Assembly (NCBI GenBank): GCA_041685045.1 | Contig: JAWLGP010000015.1 | Coordinates: 1-64,000, forward strand | Reading direction: 5' to 3' | Origin: Thiohalomonas sp041685045 | GTDB lineage: Bacteria > Pseudomonadota > Gammaproteobacteria > Thiohalomonadales > Thiohalomonadaceae | Length of the DNA: 64,000 nucleotides | Shown: piece by piece, positions 1 to 7,679 of the stretch | Numbering within the stretch: position 1 is the first letter of the stretch | Layout of the letters: each line of letters starts with the position of its first letter | Translations under genes and position numbers: made by a program | The notes under the pieces: generated by a model | Seen by the model: the letters and a program-made list of their open reading frames with translations, nothing else | What the model was told of the DNA's origin: nothing | The model's database searches: none

Positions 1-131
1 GTCCTTGAAAGAAGGTCGTCGGCCGCCGGGATGCGGCCGTCGAGCCTACAGGGATGTATTCACGGCGTACCTTCTTTCAAGGACTTACAACACGCCTAGC
101 ACCGCCTTGATGTAAGTATGCGTTTGCCCTG
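1..131 (+). mobile_element. MITE-like element, copy 1 (left end outside window)
   Basis: This is the right-hand 131 bp of a 166-bp palindromic element found intact at 4305-4470 and 26831-26996. It aligns base for base in length with positions 4340-4470 of the second copy and ends in the same type of terminus (AGTATGCGTTTGCCCTG at 115-131). About 35 bp of the left end, including the left terminal repeat and target duplication, must lie before the window. It encodes nothing convincing. Confidence 0.85.
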
Positions 132-353
132 CCCGAATGTCCCGCAACCCCTCGTTTCGCCTTTGAGCTCAAATGAAGTCTCTCGGCAGCCTGTCGGGAA
201 TCGCCGCCGGCTGTCGTTGTCTCATGTCACAGGTCTGATAAAGCCCGATTGCCACTCGATATCCCCTCAATAATATATGGCGGCCTTGATTATGGAATGA
301 GCGCTGGCGCAAAATTAAACGTTCCGGGGGCAAACGGCTGTTCTTTCCACTTC
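132..353. other. Intergenic leader region of hemA
   Basis: This spacer lies between the MITE-like element and the chosen hemA start. The reading frame of hemA stays open back to 249, but the upstream part does not resemble the glutamyl-tRNA reductase N-terminus, so it is treated as leader. A possible promoter is listed separately. Nothing else recognisable was seen. Confidence 0.5.
249..276 (+). promoter_or_regulatory. Possible sigma70-type promoter for hemA
   Basis: TTGCCA at 249-254 matches the -35 consensus in five of six positions. TAATAT at 271-276 is a partial -10 match, and the spacer is 16 bp. It would give a leader of about 70 nt for hemA. The call rests on sequence inspection only. 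Confidence 0.3.
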
Positions 354-1610
354 ATGACTATTCTCGCATTCGGCATCAACCACAAGACCGCCCCGGTCGC
401 GATCCGGGAGCGTGTGGCGTTCAATCCCGAGCGCCTGCCGGATGCTCTCTGGGATCTGACGGCTCATAACCACATCAAAGAAGCGGCAATCCTTTCCACC
501 TGCAACCGCACTGAACTCTACTGCGGGTTGGACTGCGACGATCCTACGGAAGTGCTGGCCTGGTTCCGCGCGTTTCATGGCCTGAAGCCGCCCGAAGTCG
601 ATCCGTATGTCTATGCCCACCCGGACCGGCTGGCGGTACGCCACATCCTTCGGGTGGCCAGCGGGCTCGACTCCCTGGTGCTGGGCGAGCCGCAGATCCT
701 GGGGCAGATGAAGCAGGCGTATACGACCGCCCATCAGGCCGGAACCATCGGTCAGCTGCTCGGGCGCCTGTTTCAGCACACCTTCAGCGTCGCCAAACAG
801 GTGCGGACCGACACCGCCATCGGTGCCAGCCCGGTGTCCGTGGCTTTCGCGGCGGTGAGCCTCGCGCGGCAGATCTTCTCGAGCCTGCAGCAGCATACGG
901 CGCTCCTGGTCGGGGCCGGCGAGACCATCGAACTGGTGGCCCGCCATCTGCACGAAAACGGGGTGGGGCGTATCATTGTCGCCAACCGCACAGTGGAAAA
1001 GGCCCACGTGCTGGCCAGCGAATTCGGCGGCTATGCCATCGCCCTCAACGAAATTCCGGCGCATTTGGCCGAGGCCGACATCGTCATCTCCTCCACCGCC
1101 AGTCCGCTGCCGATCCTGGGCAAGGGGATGGTGGAGTCGGCCCTCAAGGCCCGCAAGCACCGCCCCATCCTGATGGTGGACATCGCCGTCCCGCGGGATA
1201 TCGAGCCGCAGGTGGGCGATCTCGAGGATATCTATCTCTATACGGTGGATGACCTTCAGGAGATCATCAACGAGGGATTGCGCTCGCGTCAGGAGGCGGC
1301 CCAGCAGGCCGAGGAGATCATCGACGTACAGGTGGCCCACTTCATGGGGTGGCTGCGCTCCCTGGAGGCGGTCTCCACTATCCGCAGTTTCCGCAGCACC
1401 GGCGAGGCGCTGCGCGATCAGGTATTGGTACTTGCCCAACGGCAGCTGCGTGCCGGCCATGATCCGGAGCAGGTCCTCCGCGAGCTGGCGCGCCAGTTGA
1501 CCAACAAACTGCTGCACGAGCCCTGTGCGCAGCTGAAACAGGCCGGTTACGACGGGCGGTTGGAACTGCTCGATGCCGCCCGCGAGCTGTTCAACATCAA
1601 ATCCGATTAG
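354..1610 (+). CDS. hemA: Glutamyl-tRNA reductase
   Basis: HemA reduces glutamyl-tRNA(Glu) to glutamate-1-semialdehyde with NADPH, the first committed step of tetrapyrrole synthesis by the C5 pathway. The 418-residue product starts MTILAFGINHKTAPV, the family N-terminus, which is why the ATG at 354 is preferred over the earlier start at 249. The catalytic cysteine sits in STCNRTE at residue 50, as in E. coli. A Rossmann NADPH domain follows (LLVGAGETIELVARHL), then a C-terminal helical dimerisation domain. The stop is 8 bp before prfA, so the two are probably co-transcribed. The link to haem supply fits the cytochrome-rich cbb3 locus downstream. Confidence 0.97.
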   Translation: MTILAFGINHKTAPVAIRERVAFNPERLPDALWDLTAHNHIKEAAILSTCNRTELYCGLDCDDPTEVLAWFRAFHGLKPPEVDPYVYAHPDRLAVRHILRVASGLDSLVLGEPQILGQMKQAYTTAHQAGTIGQLLGRLFQHTFSVAKQVRTDTAIGASPVSVAFAAVSLARQIFSSLQQHTALLVGAGETIELVARHLHENGVGRIIVANRTVEKAHVLASEFGGYAIALNEIPAHLAEADIVISSTASPLPILGKGMVESALKARKHRPILMVDIAVPRDIEPQVGDLEDIYLYTVDDLQEIINEGLRSRQEAAQQAEEIIDVQVAHFMGWLRSLEAVSTIRSFRSTGEALRDQVLVLAQRQLRAGHDPEQVLRELARQLTNKLLHEPCAQLKQAGYDGRLELLDAARELFNIKSD

Positions 1611-1618
1611 TCACTTTT

Positions 1619-2704
1619 GTGAAACCTTCCATTCGCAGCAAGCTGGAGAATCTCTCCGAGCGCTTGCAGGAACTCAATGCCCTGCTGGCCGATCCGGGTA
1701 CCATTTCCGACCAGAACCGCTTCCGCGGCCTCTCCCAGGAGTATGCCCAGCTCAAGCCGGTGGTCGACTGTTTCGACCGCTACCGTACCGCGTTGGCCGA
1801 CATCGACACCGCGCAGGAGATGCTCGGCGAGGACGACGCGGAGATGCGCGAGATGGCCGAGGAGGAACTGAAGGGCGCCAAGACCCGCCGCGATACGCTG
1901 GAGACCGAACTGCAGAAGCTGTTGCTGCCGAAGGATCCCAACGACAGTCGCAATATCTTTCTCGAGGTGCGTGCCGGCACCGGCGGCGACGAGGCGGCAC
2001 TGTTCGCCGGCGACCTGTTTCGCATGTATGCGCGTTACGCCGAGCGGCAGCGCTGGCAGGTGGAGGTGGTCTCGGAGAGCCTCGGCGAGCATGGGGGCTA
2101 CAAGGAGATCATCGCCCGCGTGGTGGGGCAGGGGGCCTACTCGCGACTCAAGTTCGAATCGGGCGCGCACCGGGTGCAGCGGGTCCCCGAGACCGAGTCG
2201 CAGGGGCGCATTCACACCTCCGCCTGCACCGTGGCGGTGATGCCCGAGGTGGACGAAGTCGAGGCGGTCGACATCAACCCGGCCGATTTGAAGGTCGACA
2301 CCTATCGTGCCTCCGGCGCCGGGGGACAGCACGTCAACCGAACCGACTCCGCCATCCGCATCACCCACCTCCCGAGCGGCATCGTGGTGGAGTGCCAGGA
2401 CGAGCGCTCCCAGCACAAGAACCGGGCGCGCGCCATGGGGGTGCTGCGGGCCAAGCTGCTGGCGGCCGAACAGGAGAAGCAGGCGTCCGAGCAGGCCGCC
2501 ACCCGCAAGTCGTTGGTCGGCAGCGGTGATCGCTCCGAGCGGATCCGCACCTACAACTTCCCCCAGGGCCGAATCACCGATCACCGCATCAACCTGACCC
2601 TCTACAAGCTGGAAGAGGTGATGGAGGGCGACCTCGACCCCGTCATTGAACCGCTCATCAACGAATACCAGGCCGAGCAGCTGGCGGCCATGAGTGAGGA
2701 GTGA
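1619..2704 (+). CDS. prfA: Peptide chain release factor 1
   Basis: RF1 recognises UAA and UAG stop codons and triggers peptide release. The 361-residue product has the usual family length. The GGQ catalytic loop is at residues 235-237 within SGAGGQHVN. The codon-recognition motif region reads RVPETESQGRIHTS (residues 189-201), with PET where E. coli RF1 has PAT. The start is GTG at 1619, eight bases after the hemA stop. Its Gln in GGQ is the substrate of PrmC, encoded next, so the order hemA-prfA-prmC is functionally coherent and widely conserved in gammaproteobacteria. Confidence 0.97.
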   Translation: MKPSIRSKLENLSERLQELNALLADPGTISDQNRFRGLSQEYAQLKPVVDCFDRYRTALADIDTAQEMLGEDDAEMREMAEEELKGAKTRRDTLETELQKLLLPKDPNDSRNIFLEVRAGTGGDEAALFAGDLFRMYARYAERQRWQVEVVSESLGEHGGYKEIIARVVGQGAYSRLKFESGAHRVQRVPETESQGRIHTSACTVAVMPEVDEVEAVDINPADLKVDTYRASGAGGQHVNRTDSAIRITHLPSGIVVECQDERSQHKNRARAMGVLRAKLLAAEQEKQASEQAATRKSLVGSGDRSERIRTYNFPQGRITDHRINLTLYKLEEVMEGDLDPVIEPLINEYQAEQLAAMSEE

Positions 2705-2779
2705 TCCGCGAATGAACGCAAATAAACGCGAATGTTTTCACCGGTGCGCTATTTGCGTTCATTCGCGTTCATTTGCGGA
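2705..2779. repeat. Intergenic inverted repeat (GCGAATGAACGC type)
   Basis: Two arms of about 30 bp (2705-2734 and 2751-2779) are reverse complements with a few mismatches. Each contains iterated short words of the kind GAATGAACGCAAATAAACGC. The repeat begins directly after the prfA stop codon. It belongs to a class of long AT-word intergenic hairpins seen several more times in this window (5779, 24021, 24999, 36578, 40743). Confidence 0.8.
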
Positions 2780-2833
2780 TCGTAACTGCTCGCCCGGATA
2801 CGCTCTCGATGTCCTGCGCGGCACGAGTCATCA

Positions 2834-2897
2834 GTCTTCCCCGCGGAGGCGGGGATCCATTGACCGTGCCCTGGATTCCCGCCTGCGCGGGAATGAC
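2834..2897. repeat. REP-like palindrome (GCGGAGGCGGGGATCCA type)
   Basis: Arms at 2834-2859 and 2872-2897 pair around a short loop. The right arm contains the widespread bacterial repeat word ATTCCCGCCTGCGCGGGAAT. It lies between prfA and prmC. A hairpin in this position could slow transcription or protect mRNA ends, but no U-tract follows, so it is not called a terminator. Confidence 0.75.
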
Positions 2898-2926
2898 GGA
2901 GGGGCGAGTAGTCACTGCTGATCACT

Positions 2927-3766
2927 GTGCGAATCGCCGACGCTGTCAGGAACGCTACGGAGAGCCTTTCGGCTATACATGACACGGCACGGCTGGATGC
3001 CGAGGTGTTGCTGTGCCATGTGCTGGGGCGGGAACGTAGTTATCTCTATGCCTGGCCGGAACGCGAGCTGGAGGATGAGCTGCTGGCGGCCTATCAGGCA
3101 CTGCTGGCGCGGCGCCTGACGGGCGAACCTGTTGCCTATTTAACCGGGCACCGGGAGTTCTGGTCCATGACATTGTCGGTGAGCCCGGCCACGCTCATTC
3201 CGCGACCCGAAACAGAGCGCCTGGTGGAAATCGCCCTGGACAGGCTCCCGATCGGCGTCGCCCGGGACGTGCTCGACCTGGGCACCGGCAGCGGTGCCAT
3301 CGCCCTGGCGCTCGCCCGCGAACGGCCTGCCTGCCGCGTGACCGCAGTGGATGCGTCGGCGGAGGCGTTGGCGGTGGCGAGAGAAAATGCCCGGCAGCAT
3401 CACCTGAACCATGTCCGCTTCCTGCAGGGCTCATGGTTCGGGCCATTGGCCGCCGAACGCTTCGACCTGGTGGTGAGCAATCCGCCATACATTCGGGCCG
3501 AGGATCCGCATCTCGGCCGTGGCGATGTTCGGTTCGAACCGGCCGCTGCGCTGGCGGCGGGGGCCGATGGCCTGGAGGCCATCCGTGTCATCGTCGGCTC
3601 CGCGCCGGCCTATCTGCAACCACGCGGCTGGTTGCTGCTGGAGCACGGTTATGACCAGGCGGACGCGGTGCGCAGTTTGCTCGTCGAGGCCGGTTTCGTG
3701 GAGGTGTTCACAAAACCGGACTGGGAGGGCCGTGACCGTATATCCGGCGGCAGACATGGCCCGTAA
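2927..3766 (+). CDS. prmC: Peptide chain release factor N5-glutamine methyltransferase
   Basis: PrmC methylates the glutamine of the GGQ motif of RF1 and RF2 using S-adenosylmethionine. The 279-residue product has the helical N-terminal domain, the family motif IPRPETE (residues 91-97), the SAM-binding GTGSG loop (119-123) and the NPPY catalytic motif (185-188). The start is GTG at 2927; translation from there gives the expected N-terminus. It is separated from its substrate gene prfA by 222 bp filled with two hairpin repeats. Confidence 0.95.
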   Translation: MRIADAVRNATESLSAIHDTARLDAEVLLCHVLGRERSYLYAWPERELEDELLAAYQALLARRLTGEPVAYLTGHREFWSMTLSVSPATLIPRPETERLVEIALDRLPIGVARDVLDLGTGSGAIALALARERPACRVTAVDASAEALAVARENARQHHLNHVRFLQGSWFGPLAAERFDLVVSNPPYIRAEDPHLGRGDVRFEPAAALAAGADGLEAIRVIVGSAPAYLQPRGWLLLEHGYDQADAVRSLLVEAGFVEVFTKPDWEGRDRISGGRHGP

Positions 3767-3817
3767 AGGTCGCTAGGAAATCCTTGATTATTTCACCCGC
3801 AGGGCTACGATGGGGAC

Positions 3818-4219
3818 ATGGAACAAGACCCTACCAGTCTGATTAAGCATCGCGAAGTCCAGTTCTGCATATTGCGCCCGGACGACCAGGCTCAGGCCGC
3901 CGCGCTGCTGTTGGAGGGCGTGGATGGCGTGTTGTACGCCCGCGCCGTCAGCCGCCATCTGCTGCTGGTGGGGTACGACGTCACCCAGATCACCCTGCAC
4001 GTGATCGACCAGGCCCTGACCGAACTCGGTTTCCACCTGGCTAGCAATCTCCTGTCCAAGCTCAAGCGCGCGCTCTACTACTACACCGAAGAGACCCAGC
4101 GCCAGAACATCGGCCTCGGCAACGCCGACACTTCGGTGCAGGTATTCATCAATCGCTACCAGCGCATCCGCCACGGCTGCCGCGACTTCCGCCCCGAACA
4201 CTGGCGCCGTTACCAGTAG
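3818..4219 (+). CDS. Conserved hypothetical protein, possible ferredoxin-like fold
   Basis: The function is not known. The 133-residue soluble protein has no signal peptide and no membrane segment. The first 85 residues alternate strands and helices in a beta-alpha-beta-beta-alpha-beta order that recalls heavy-metal-associated (HMA) domains, but there is no metal-binding CxxC motif. The C-terminal part is basic and aromatic (KRALYYYTEETQRQN and RYQRIRHGCRDFRPEHWRRY). It is followed by a MITE insertion. Codon use resembles the neighbours, and the long open frame with protein-like composition supports a real gene. The fold suggestion is inference. Confidence 0.75.
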   Translation: MEQDPTSLIKHREVQFCILRPDDQAQAAALLLEGVDGVLYARAVSRHLLLVGYDVTQITLHVIDQALTELGFHLASNLLSKLKRALYYYTEETQRQNIGLGNADTSVQVFINRYQRIRHGCRDFRPEHWRRYQ

Positions 4220-4294
4220 GCGGCGATTCATCGCCCCGAAGCGGCAGCAGTCACTCGCCGAGATGAACGCCGGCAAACAGGGGCGATGAATTTC

Positions 4295-4480
4295 CCCTTG
4301 GACCCAGGGTAAACGCATACTCACCCGAGAGCGACGTAAGTGCTTGAAAGCAGGTCGTCGGCCGCAGGGATGCGGCCGTCGAGCGTACAGGGATGTATTT
4401 ACAGCGTACCTGCTTTCAAGCACTTACGTCGCATGCAGCACGGCCGTGATGTAAGTATGCGTTTACCCTGCCCTTGGACC
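4295..4480 (+). mobile_element. MITE-like element, copy 2, with 10-bp target duplication
   Basis: The 166-bp element spans 4305-4470. It begins CAGGGTAAACGCATACT and ends AGTATGCGTTTACCCTG, perfect 17-bp terminal inverted repeats. It is flanked by a perfect 10-bp direct repeat CCCTTGGACC at 4295-4304 and 4471-4480, the mark of transposition. The interior is a further imperfect palindrome around TTGAAAGCAGGT and ACCTGCTTTCAA, with a GC-rich stem GGCCGCAGGGATGCGGCC. It has no transposase gene, so movement would need one supplied in trans. It occupies most of the gap between the unknown gene and moeB. Confidence 0.92.
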
Positions 4481-4523
4481 CCTGGCGAGAGAATCCCTTC
4501 CTGTTTCGCGTTAAACTCGCGCC

Positions 4524-5354
4524 ATGAACGAACAGCAACTCGAGCGCTACAGCCGCCACATCACGCTGCCGCAGGTGGATGCGGCCGGGCAACGCAAACT
4601 GCTCGCCTCGCGGGCTCTGATCCTTGGTGTCGGTGGTCTCGGTTCGCCGGTGGCGATGTACCTGGCCGCCGCCGGCGTCGGGCATCTGACCCTGGTCGAT
4701 TTTGACACGGTGGAGATTAACAACCTGCAGCGTCAGGTGATTCACGGCACGAAGGACATCGGCCGTCCCAAGGTCGAGTCGGCCCGCGATGCCTTGAATG
4801 CGCTGAACCCCGACATCGAGGTCGTCGCCGTCAACGGTCAGCTGGAGGGGGACGCCCTTGCGGCCCAGGTGGCTGCAGCGGATGTGGTGCTCGACTGCAC
4901 CGACAATTTCGAGACCCGTTTCGCCTTGAATGCCGCCTGCGTGCGTCACCGCGTGCCGCTGGTCTCCGGTGCCGTGGTGCGCATGGAGGGCCAGGTCACG
5001 GTATTTCACAACGAGCGGGGCGATGCCCCCTGCTACCGTTGCCTCTACCGTGACGAGGGCGGCGAGGGCGAGACCTGTACCCTGACCGGTGTGCTCGCCC
5101 CGGTGGTGGGGATCATCGGTACCGTGCAGGCGACCGAGGCGATCAAGGTCCTGCTCGGCATCGGTGAGACCCTGGGTGGGCGCCTGTTGCTGCTGGATGC
5201 CCTTGCCATGGAGTGGCGTACCCTGCGCCTGCGCAAGGACCCGGGCTGTCCGGTTTGCGGATGCACCACCGACGTGACCGACAGCGGAAACAAGCGGGGC
5301 CCTTCGGAAGGGGGTGGTGGCCTCCCCGTAGACGACGGAGAGATGGTTCGATGA
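4524..5354 (+). CDS. moeB: HesA/MoeB/ThiF-family adenylyltransferase
   Basis: E1-like enzymes of this family adenylate the C-terminal glycine of a small ubiquitin-like sulfur carrier (MoaD, ThiS or relatives). The 276-residue protein has the ATP-binding loop GVGGLGSP (residues 35-42), the DFD...NNLQRQ segment (59-71), DCTDNFETR (124-132), and four zinc ligands C170, C173, C242 and C245. There is no rhodanese domain. The last 25 residues are a low-complexity tail. The stop codon overlaps the ATG of the next gene, a JAMM metalloprotease, in an ATGA junction. No carrier gene is nearby, so MoaD or ThiS specificity cannot be decided. Confidence 0.9.
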   Translation: MNEQQLERYSRHITLPQVDAAGQRKLLASRALILGVGGLGSPVAMYLAAAGVGHLTLVDFDTVEINNLQRQVIHGTKDIGRPKVESARDALNALNPDIEVVAVNGQLEGDALAAQVAAADVVLDCTDNFETRFALNAACVRHRVPLVSGAVVRMEGQVTVFHNERGDAPCYRCLYRDEGGEGETCTLTGVLAPVVGIIGTVQATEAIKVLLGIGETLGGRLLLLDALAMEWRTLRLRKDPGCPVCGCTTDVTDSGNKRGPSEGGGGLPVDDGEMVR

Positions 5355-5758
5355 ATTCGGTGGTCCTGCCCCGCAGTATCGTCAATCAGGTCCTGGCCCA
5401 CGCGCAGCGCAGCCCGGAGTCGGAGGTGTGCGGTCTGGTGGGCGCCCGTGGCGGGGAGCCGCAGCGGGTCTACCCGGTCGGCAACGTGGCCGACGAGCCG
5501 TCGGCGCTGTTTCGGATGGATCCGAAGGGGCAGGTCGACGCCATGCGGCGCATGCGGGAAGCCGGCGAGACGCTGTTCGCCATCTACCACTCCCATCCCC
5601 GCAGCCCGGCCGAGCCTTCCGCGCGCGACCTCGCCGAAGCTGCCTATCCCGAGGCGCTTTACCTGATCGTCTCCCTCGACACCGAAGGCGTGCTGCAGAT
5701 GCGCGCCTTCCGCCTCGAGAACGGCGCCATCTCCGACGTCGACTTGGTCGTGGCGTGA
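5351..5758 (+). CDS. JAMM/MPN+ metalloprotease
   Basis: The 135-residue protein is a stand-alone JAB1/MPN/Mov34 metalloenzyme domain. The full JAMM signature is present: E25 in SEVCGLVG, then H80 and H82 in YHSHP, S90 and D93 (spacing HxH-x7-S-x2-D). Known bacterial relatives (for example Mec+ of the CysO system) cut the C-terminus of ubiquitin-like sulfur carriers or peptides attached to them. It overlaps the upstream moeB by four bases, implying translational coupling and a joint role in processing or recycling a sulfur-carrier protein. Isopeptidase or carrier-trimming activity is inference from the family. Confidence 0.9.
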   Translation: MNSVVLPRSIVNQVLAHAQRSPESEVCGLVGARGGEPQRVYPVGNVADEPSALFRMDPKGQVDAMRRMREAGETLFAIYHSHPRSPAEPSARDLAEAAYPEALYLIVSLDTEGVLQMRAFRLENGAISDVDLVVA

Positions 5759-5778
5759 CGGGGGCAGCGAAAAAGATC

Positions 5779-5946
5779 CAACGCAAAGGCGCAAAGGCGC
5801 AAAGACGCAAAGGGCGCAAAAGAGAAATTGGTGGTTTGAGCGCGGGCAGTGATCTGTCGGCGTATCAAGCAACCGTTCAAGCCAAGTGCGCTGAACAAGC
5901 CATTTCAAACCTTTGCGCCCTTTGCGCCTTCGCGTCTTTGCGTTGA
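5779..5946. repeat. Intergenic inverted repeat (AACGCAAAGGCGC type)
   Basis: The left arm, about 5779-5822, is built of iterated CGCAAAG words. The right arm at about 5908-5946 is its reverse complement (CTTTGCGCC words). The loop is about 85 bp. The element sits between convergent genes, so it could serve as a two-way transcription barrier. A second member of the same family is at 40743-40860, and both end in TTGCGT-GAAAGCTTTT. Confidence 0.85.
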
Positions 5947-5965
5947 AAGCTTTTTTCAAAAAAGG

Positions 5966-6790
5966 CTAAGGCACCGCGCTCGGGTCCCAGTCGAAGTGGC
6001 GGCCTCCGTCGAGGGCGTCGAGACGGGCACGGTCTTCCTCTTCGAGGCGGAAATCCCAGACGGCGAAGTTCTCTTCGATGTGCTCCCGGTGGATTGACTT
6101 GGGGATGGTGGGGACGCTGTGGTCGAGGTGCCAGCGCAACAGGATCTGGGCCGGTGTCCGAGCGTATTTCTCCGCCACTGTGTCCAGCACCGGGTCGTCC
6201 ATCCGTTGCGCCTTGACCAAGGGGCTGTAGGCCTGCAGCACGATGCCCTGTTCCCGGCAGAAACCGAGCAGTTCCCTTTGGTAAAGAAACGGATGGAATT
6301 CCACCTGGTTGACCGCGGGGACCACTTCGGAGTGGTCCAGCAGTTCCTGCAGGTGGCGCTGGGTGTAGTTGCTGACACCGATGGCCCGGCAGGTCCCCTC
6401 TTCCAGCAACACCTCCAGGGCGCGCCAGGTCTCGAGCCGCAATCCCTCCACCGGCCAATGGATGAGATAAAGATCGAGGTAGTCGGTGCGGAGATGGGCC
6501 AGGGTGCGTTCACAGGCACGCAAGGTGGTCGCGTACCCGTGGTCGTCATTTTCCAGTTTACTGGTGAGAAACACCTCCTCCCGCGGTAACCCGCTGTCCC
6601 GCAGTGCACGCCCCACCTGCGGTTCATTACCGTAGGCGAGGGCGGTATCGACCAGTCGGTAGCCGGTGTCAAACGCCCAGCGCACCGCCCGATAGCACGC
6701 TTCGCCATGAGAGAGGTAGGTGCCCAGTCCCAACGTTGGCATGCCGATGCCGTTGTTGAGACTGATGGTGTGGTCCATGCTGGCGGTCAT
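5966..6790 (-). CDS. Aldo/keto reductase
   Basis: This is a cytosolic NADPH-dependent carbonyl reductase of the AKR superfamily; the substrate is not predictable. The 274-residue product is a single TIM barrel. The catalytic tetrad is visible as D48 (LVDTA), Y53 (AYGNE), K78 (TSKL) and H111 (LIHWP). The cofactor region IPKSIHREHI lies near the C-terminus. The start at 6790 (MTASMDH) is chosen because the frame further upstream is not family-like; ATG at 6778 is an alternative. It resembles 2,5-diketogluconate reductase-type enzymes. It follows the small gene at 6835 on the same strand with a 44-bp gap. Confidence 0.92.
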   Translation of the reverse strand: MTASMDHTISLNNGIGMPTLGLGTYLSHGEACYRAVRWAFDTGYRLVDTALAYGNEPQVGRALRDSGLPREEVFLTSKLENDDHGYATTLRACERTLAHLRTDYLDLYLIHWPVEGLRLETWRALEVLLEEGTCRAIGVSNYTQRHLQELLDHSEVVPAVNQVEFHPFLYQRELLGFCREQGIVLQAYSPLVKAQRMDDPVLDTVAEKYARTPAQILLRWHLDHSVPTIPKSIHREHIEENFAVWDFRLEEEDRARLDALDGGRHFDWDPSAVP

Positions 6791-6834
6791 GGCAAGGGGG
6801 GCGGCGGGGCGCTCCGCCCCGCCGCCGGCACGGG

Positions 6835-7053
6835 TCAGTGAACCCGCTTCGAAAGCAACTTCTTGGCCTTGTCGGCCAGGTCGCGATTTTTCTGCTGCAC
6901 CTCGTGGAAGAAGTCGATCGCCTCCTTGTCGCCTTCGGATTCGGCATCCTTGATGTACTGTTTGCACGCATCCGCACCCTGTAGGGCGTGGTAGAGCGTG
7001 GAGACGATATCGTAGTGCTCGTCGCGCATTCCGGTTTCATGTTCGGTTGCCAT
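6835..7053 (-). CDS. Small conserved helical protein
   Basis: The function is unknown. The 72-residue product (start MATEHETGMRDEHYD) is acidic and almost wholly helical, with a helix-turn-helix hairpin pattern and histidines and acidic residues (DEHYDIVSTLYHAL, FFHEVQQKNRDLADKAKKLL). This is reminiscent of half of a ferritin-like bundle, but no complete metal site can be shown. A strong GGAGGA ribosome site just upstream fixes the start at 7053. It precedes the aldo/keto reductase on the same strand and may be co-transcribed with it. Confidence 0.8.
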   Translation of the reverse strand: MATEHETGMRDEHYDIVSTLYHALQGADACKQYIKDAESEGDKEAIDFFHEVQQKNRDLADKAKKLLSKRVH

Positions 7054-7194
7054 GACGTCCTCCGTGGAATGACACTCCTCCCGATCGGCACCAGCCGGCA
7101 CCCTTCTCCGTCTCATTCTAGAACCGCGGCCAAGGGGGCCGTATCGGTAATACTACGCAGGTGGTGCGAATTACGTCGCCAATCCGCTGCCAGG

Positions 7195-7605
7195 TTATTG
7201 GATGGTTTGCAGGGCCCAGTCGAGGATTGGCTGCAGGCGGACGGGCAACAGGTTTCGCGCCTCGGTTGGCGTTGCCCAGCGGAAGGCATGGTGTTCCGGG
7301 CGACCCAGCTGCGGGTTGATCGGCAGCCGGACATCGCCGCTTCGGCTCTCCGCCAGATAGTAGCGCGCCACCTTGCCCCGCGCGTACGGCGCCGTCTCGC
7401 GATAGCCCGTACCCCAGGGGAAATCGAATGCGTTGAGGTCCGCCTCTTCCTGTGTCTCACGCAGGGCGGCCTCCAGAGGCGCTTCGCCTGCCTCGACACA
7501 CCCTTTCGGAAAATCCCAGTTGCGGTAGACACGCAACAGCAGCAGCCGAAGCTGTCCGTTGTGTTTCCGGGCGACCACCAACCCGGCCGATAGACGACAT
7601 CCCAT
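7195..7605 (-). CDS. Nudix hydrolase
   Basis: The 136-residue protein carries a Nudix box from G35 to L57 (GCVEAGEAPLEAALRE then TQEEADL). The metal-binding residues E50, E53 and E54 are intact, but the usual glycine near the end of the box is replaced by D56. Such enzymes hydrolyse nucleoside diphosphates linked to another moiety, and the family level does not tell the substrate. ATG at 7605 is preferred because GGTGGA lies 9 bp upstream; a TTG at 7641 is in frame but lacks a ribosome site. The gene is divergent from the next one at 7680. Confidence 0.88.
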   Translation of the reverse strand: MGCRLSAGLVVARKHNGQLRLLLLRVYRNWDFPKGCVEAGEAPLEAALRETQEEADLNAFDFPWGTGYRETAPYARGKVARYYLAESRSGDVRLPINPQLGRPEHHAFRWATPTEARNLLPVRLQPILDWALQTIQ

Positions 7606-7679
7606 TGGGCTCAATCCACCTGCATTCGTTGCGTTCGGCAATAGACTGTAGCTAAGGGCAAAGGCGCGGGAGGCAGACG

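Noticed and set aside
315..1517. Long minus-strand open frame (400 codons) over hemA
   Set aside because: It is a shadow of a GC-rich gene; the plus-strand product is a clear HemA, and the antisense translation has no family features.
2694..2985. Short open frames on both strands between prfA and prmC
   Set aside because: They consist of translated hairpin and REP-like repeats (SSPRRRGS type), a known source of false genes.
4340..4705. Open frame across MITE copy 2 into moeB
   Set aside because: Arises from the palindromic element and a shadow frame; the same kind of frame recurs in the other copies without function.
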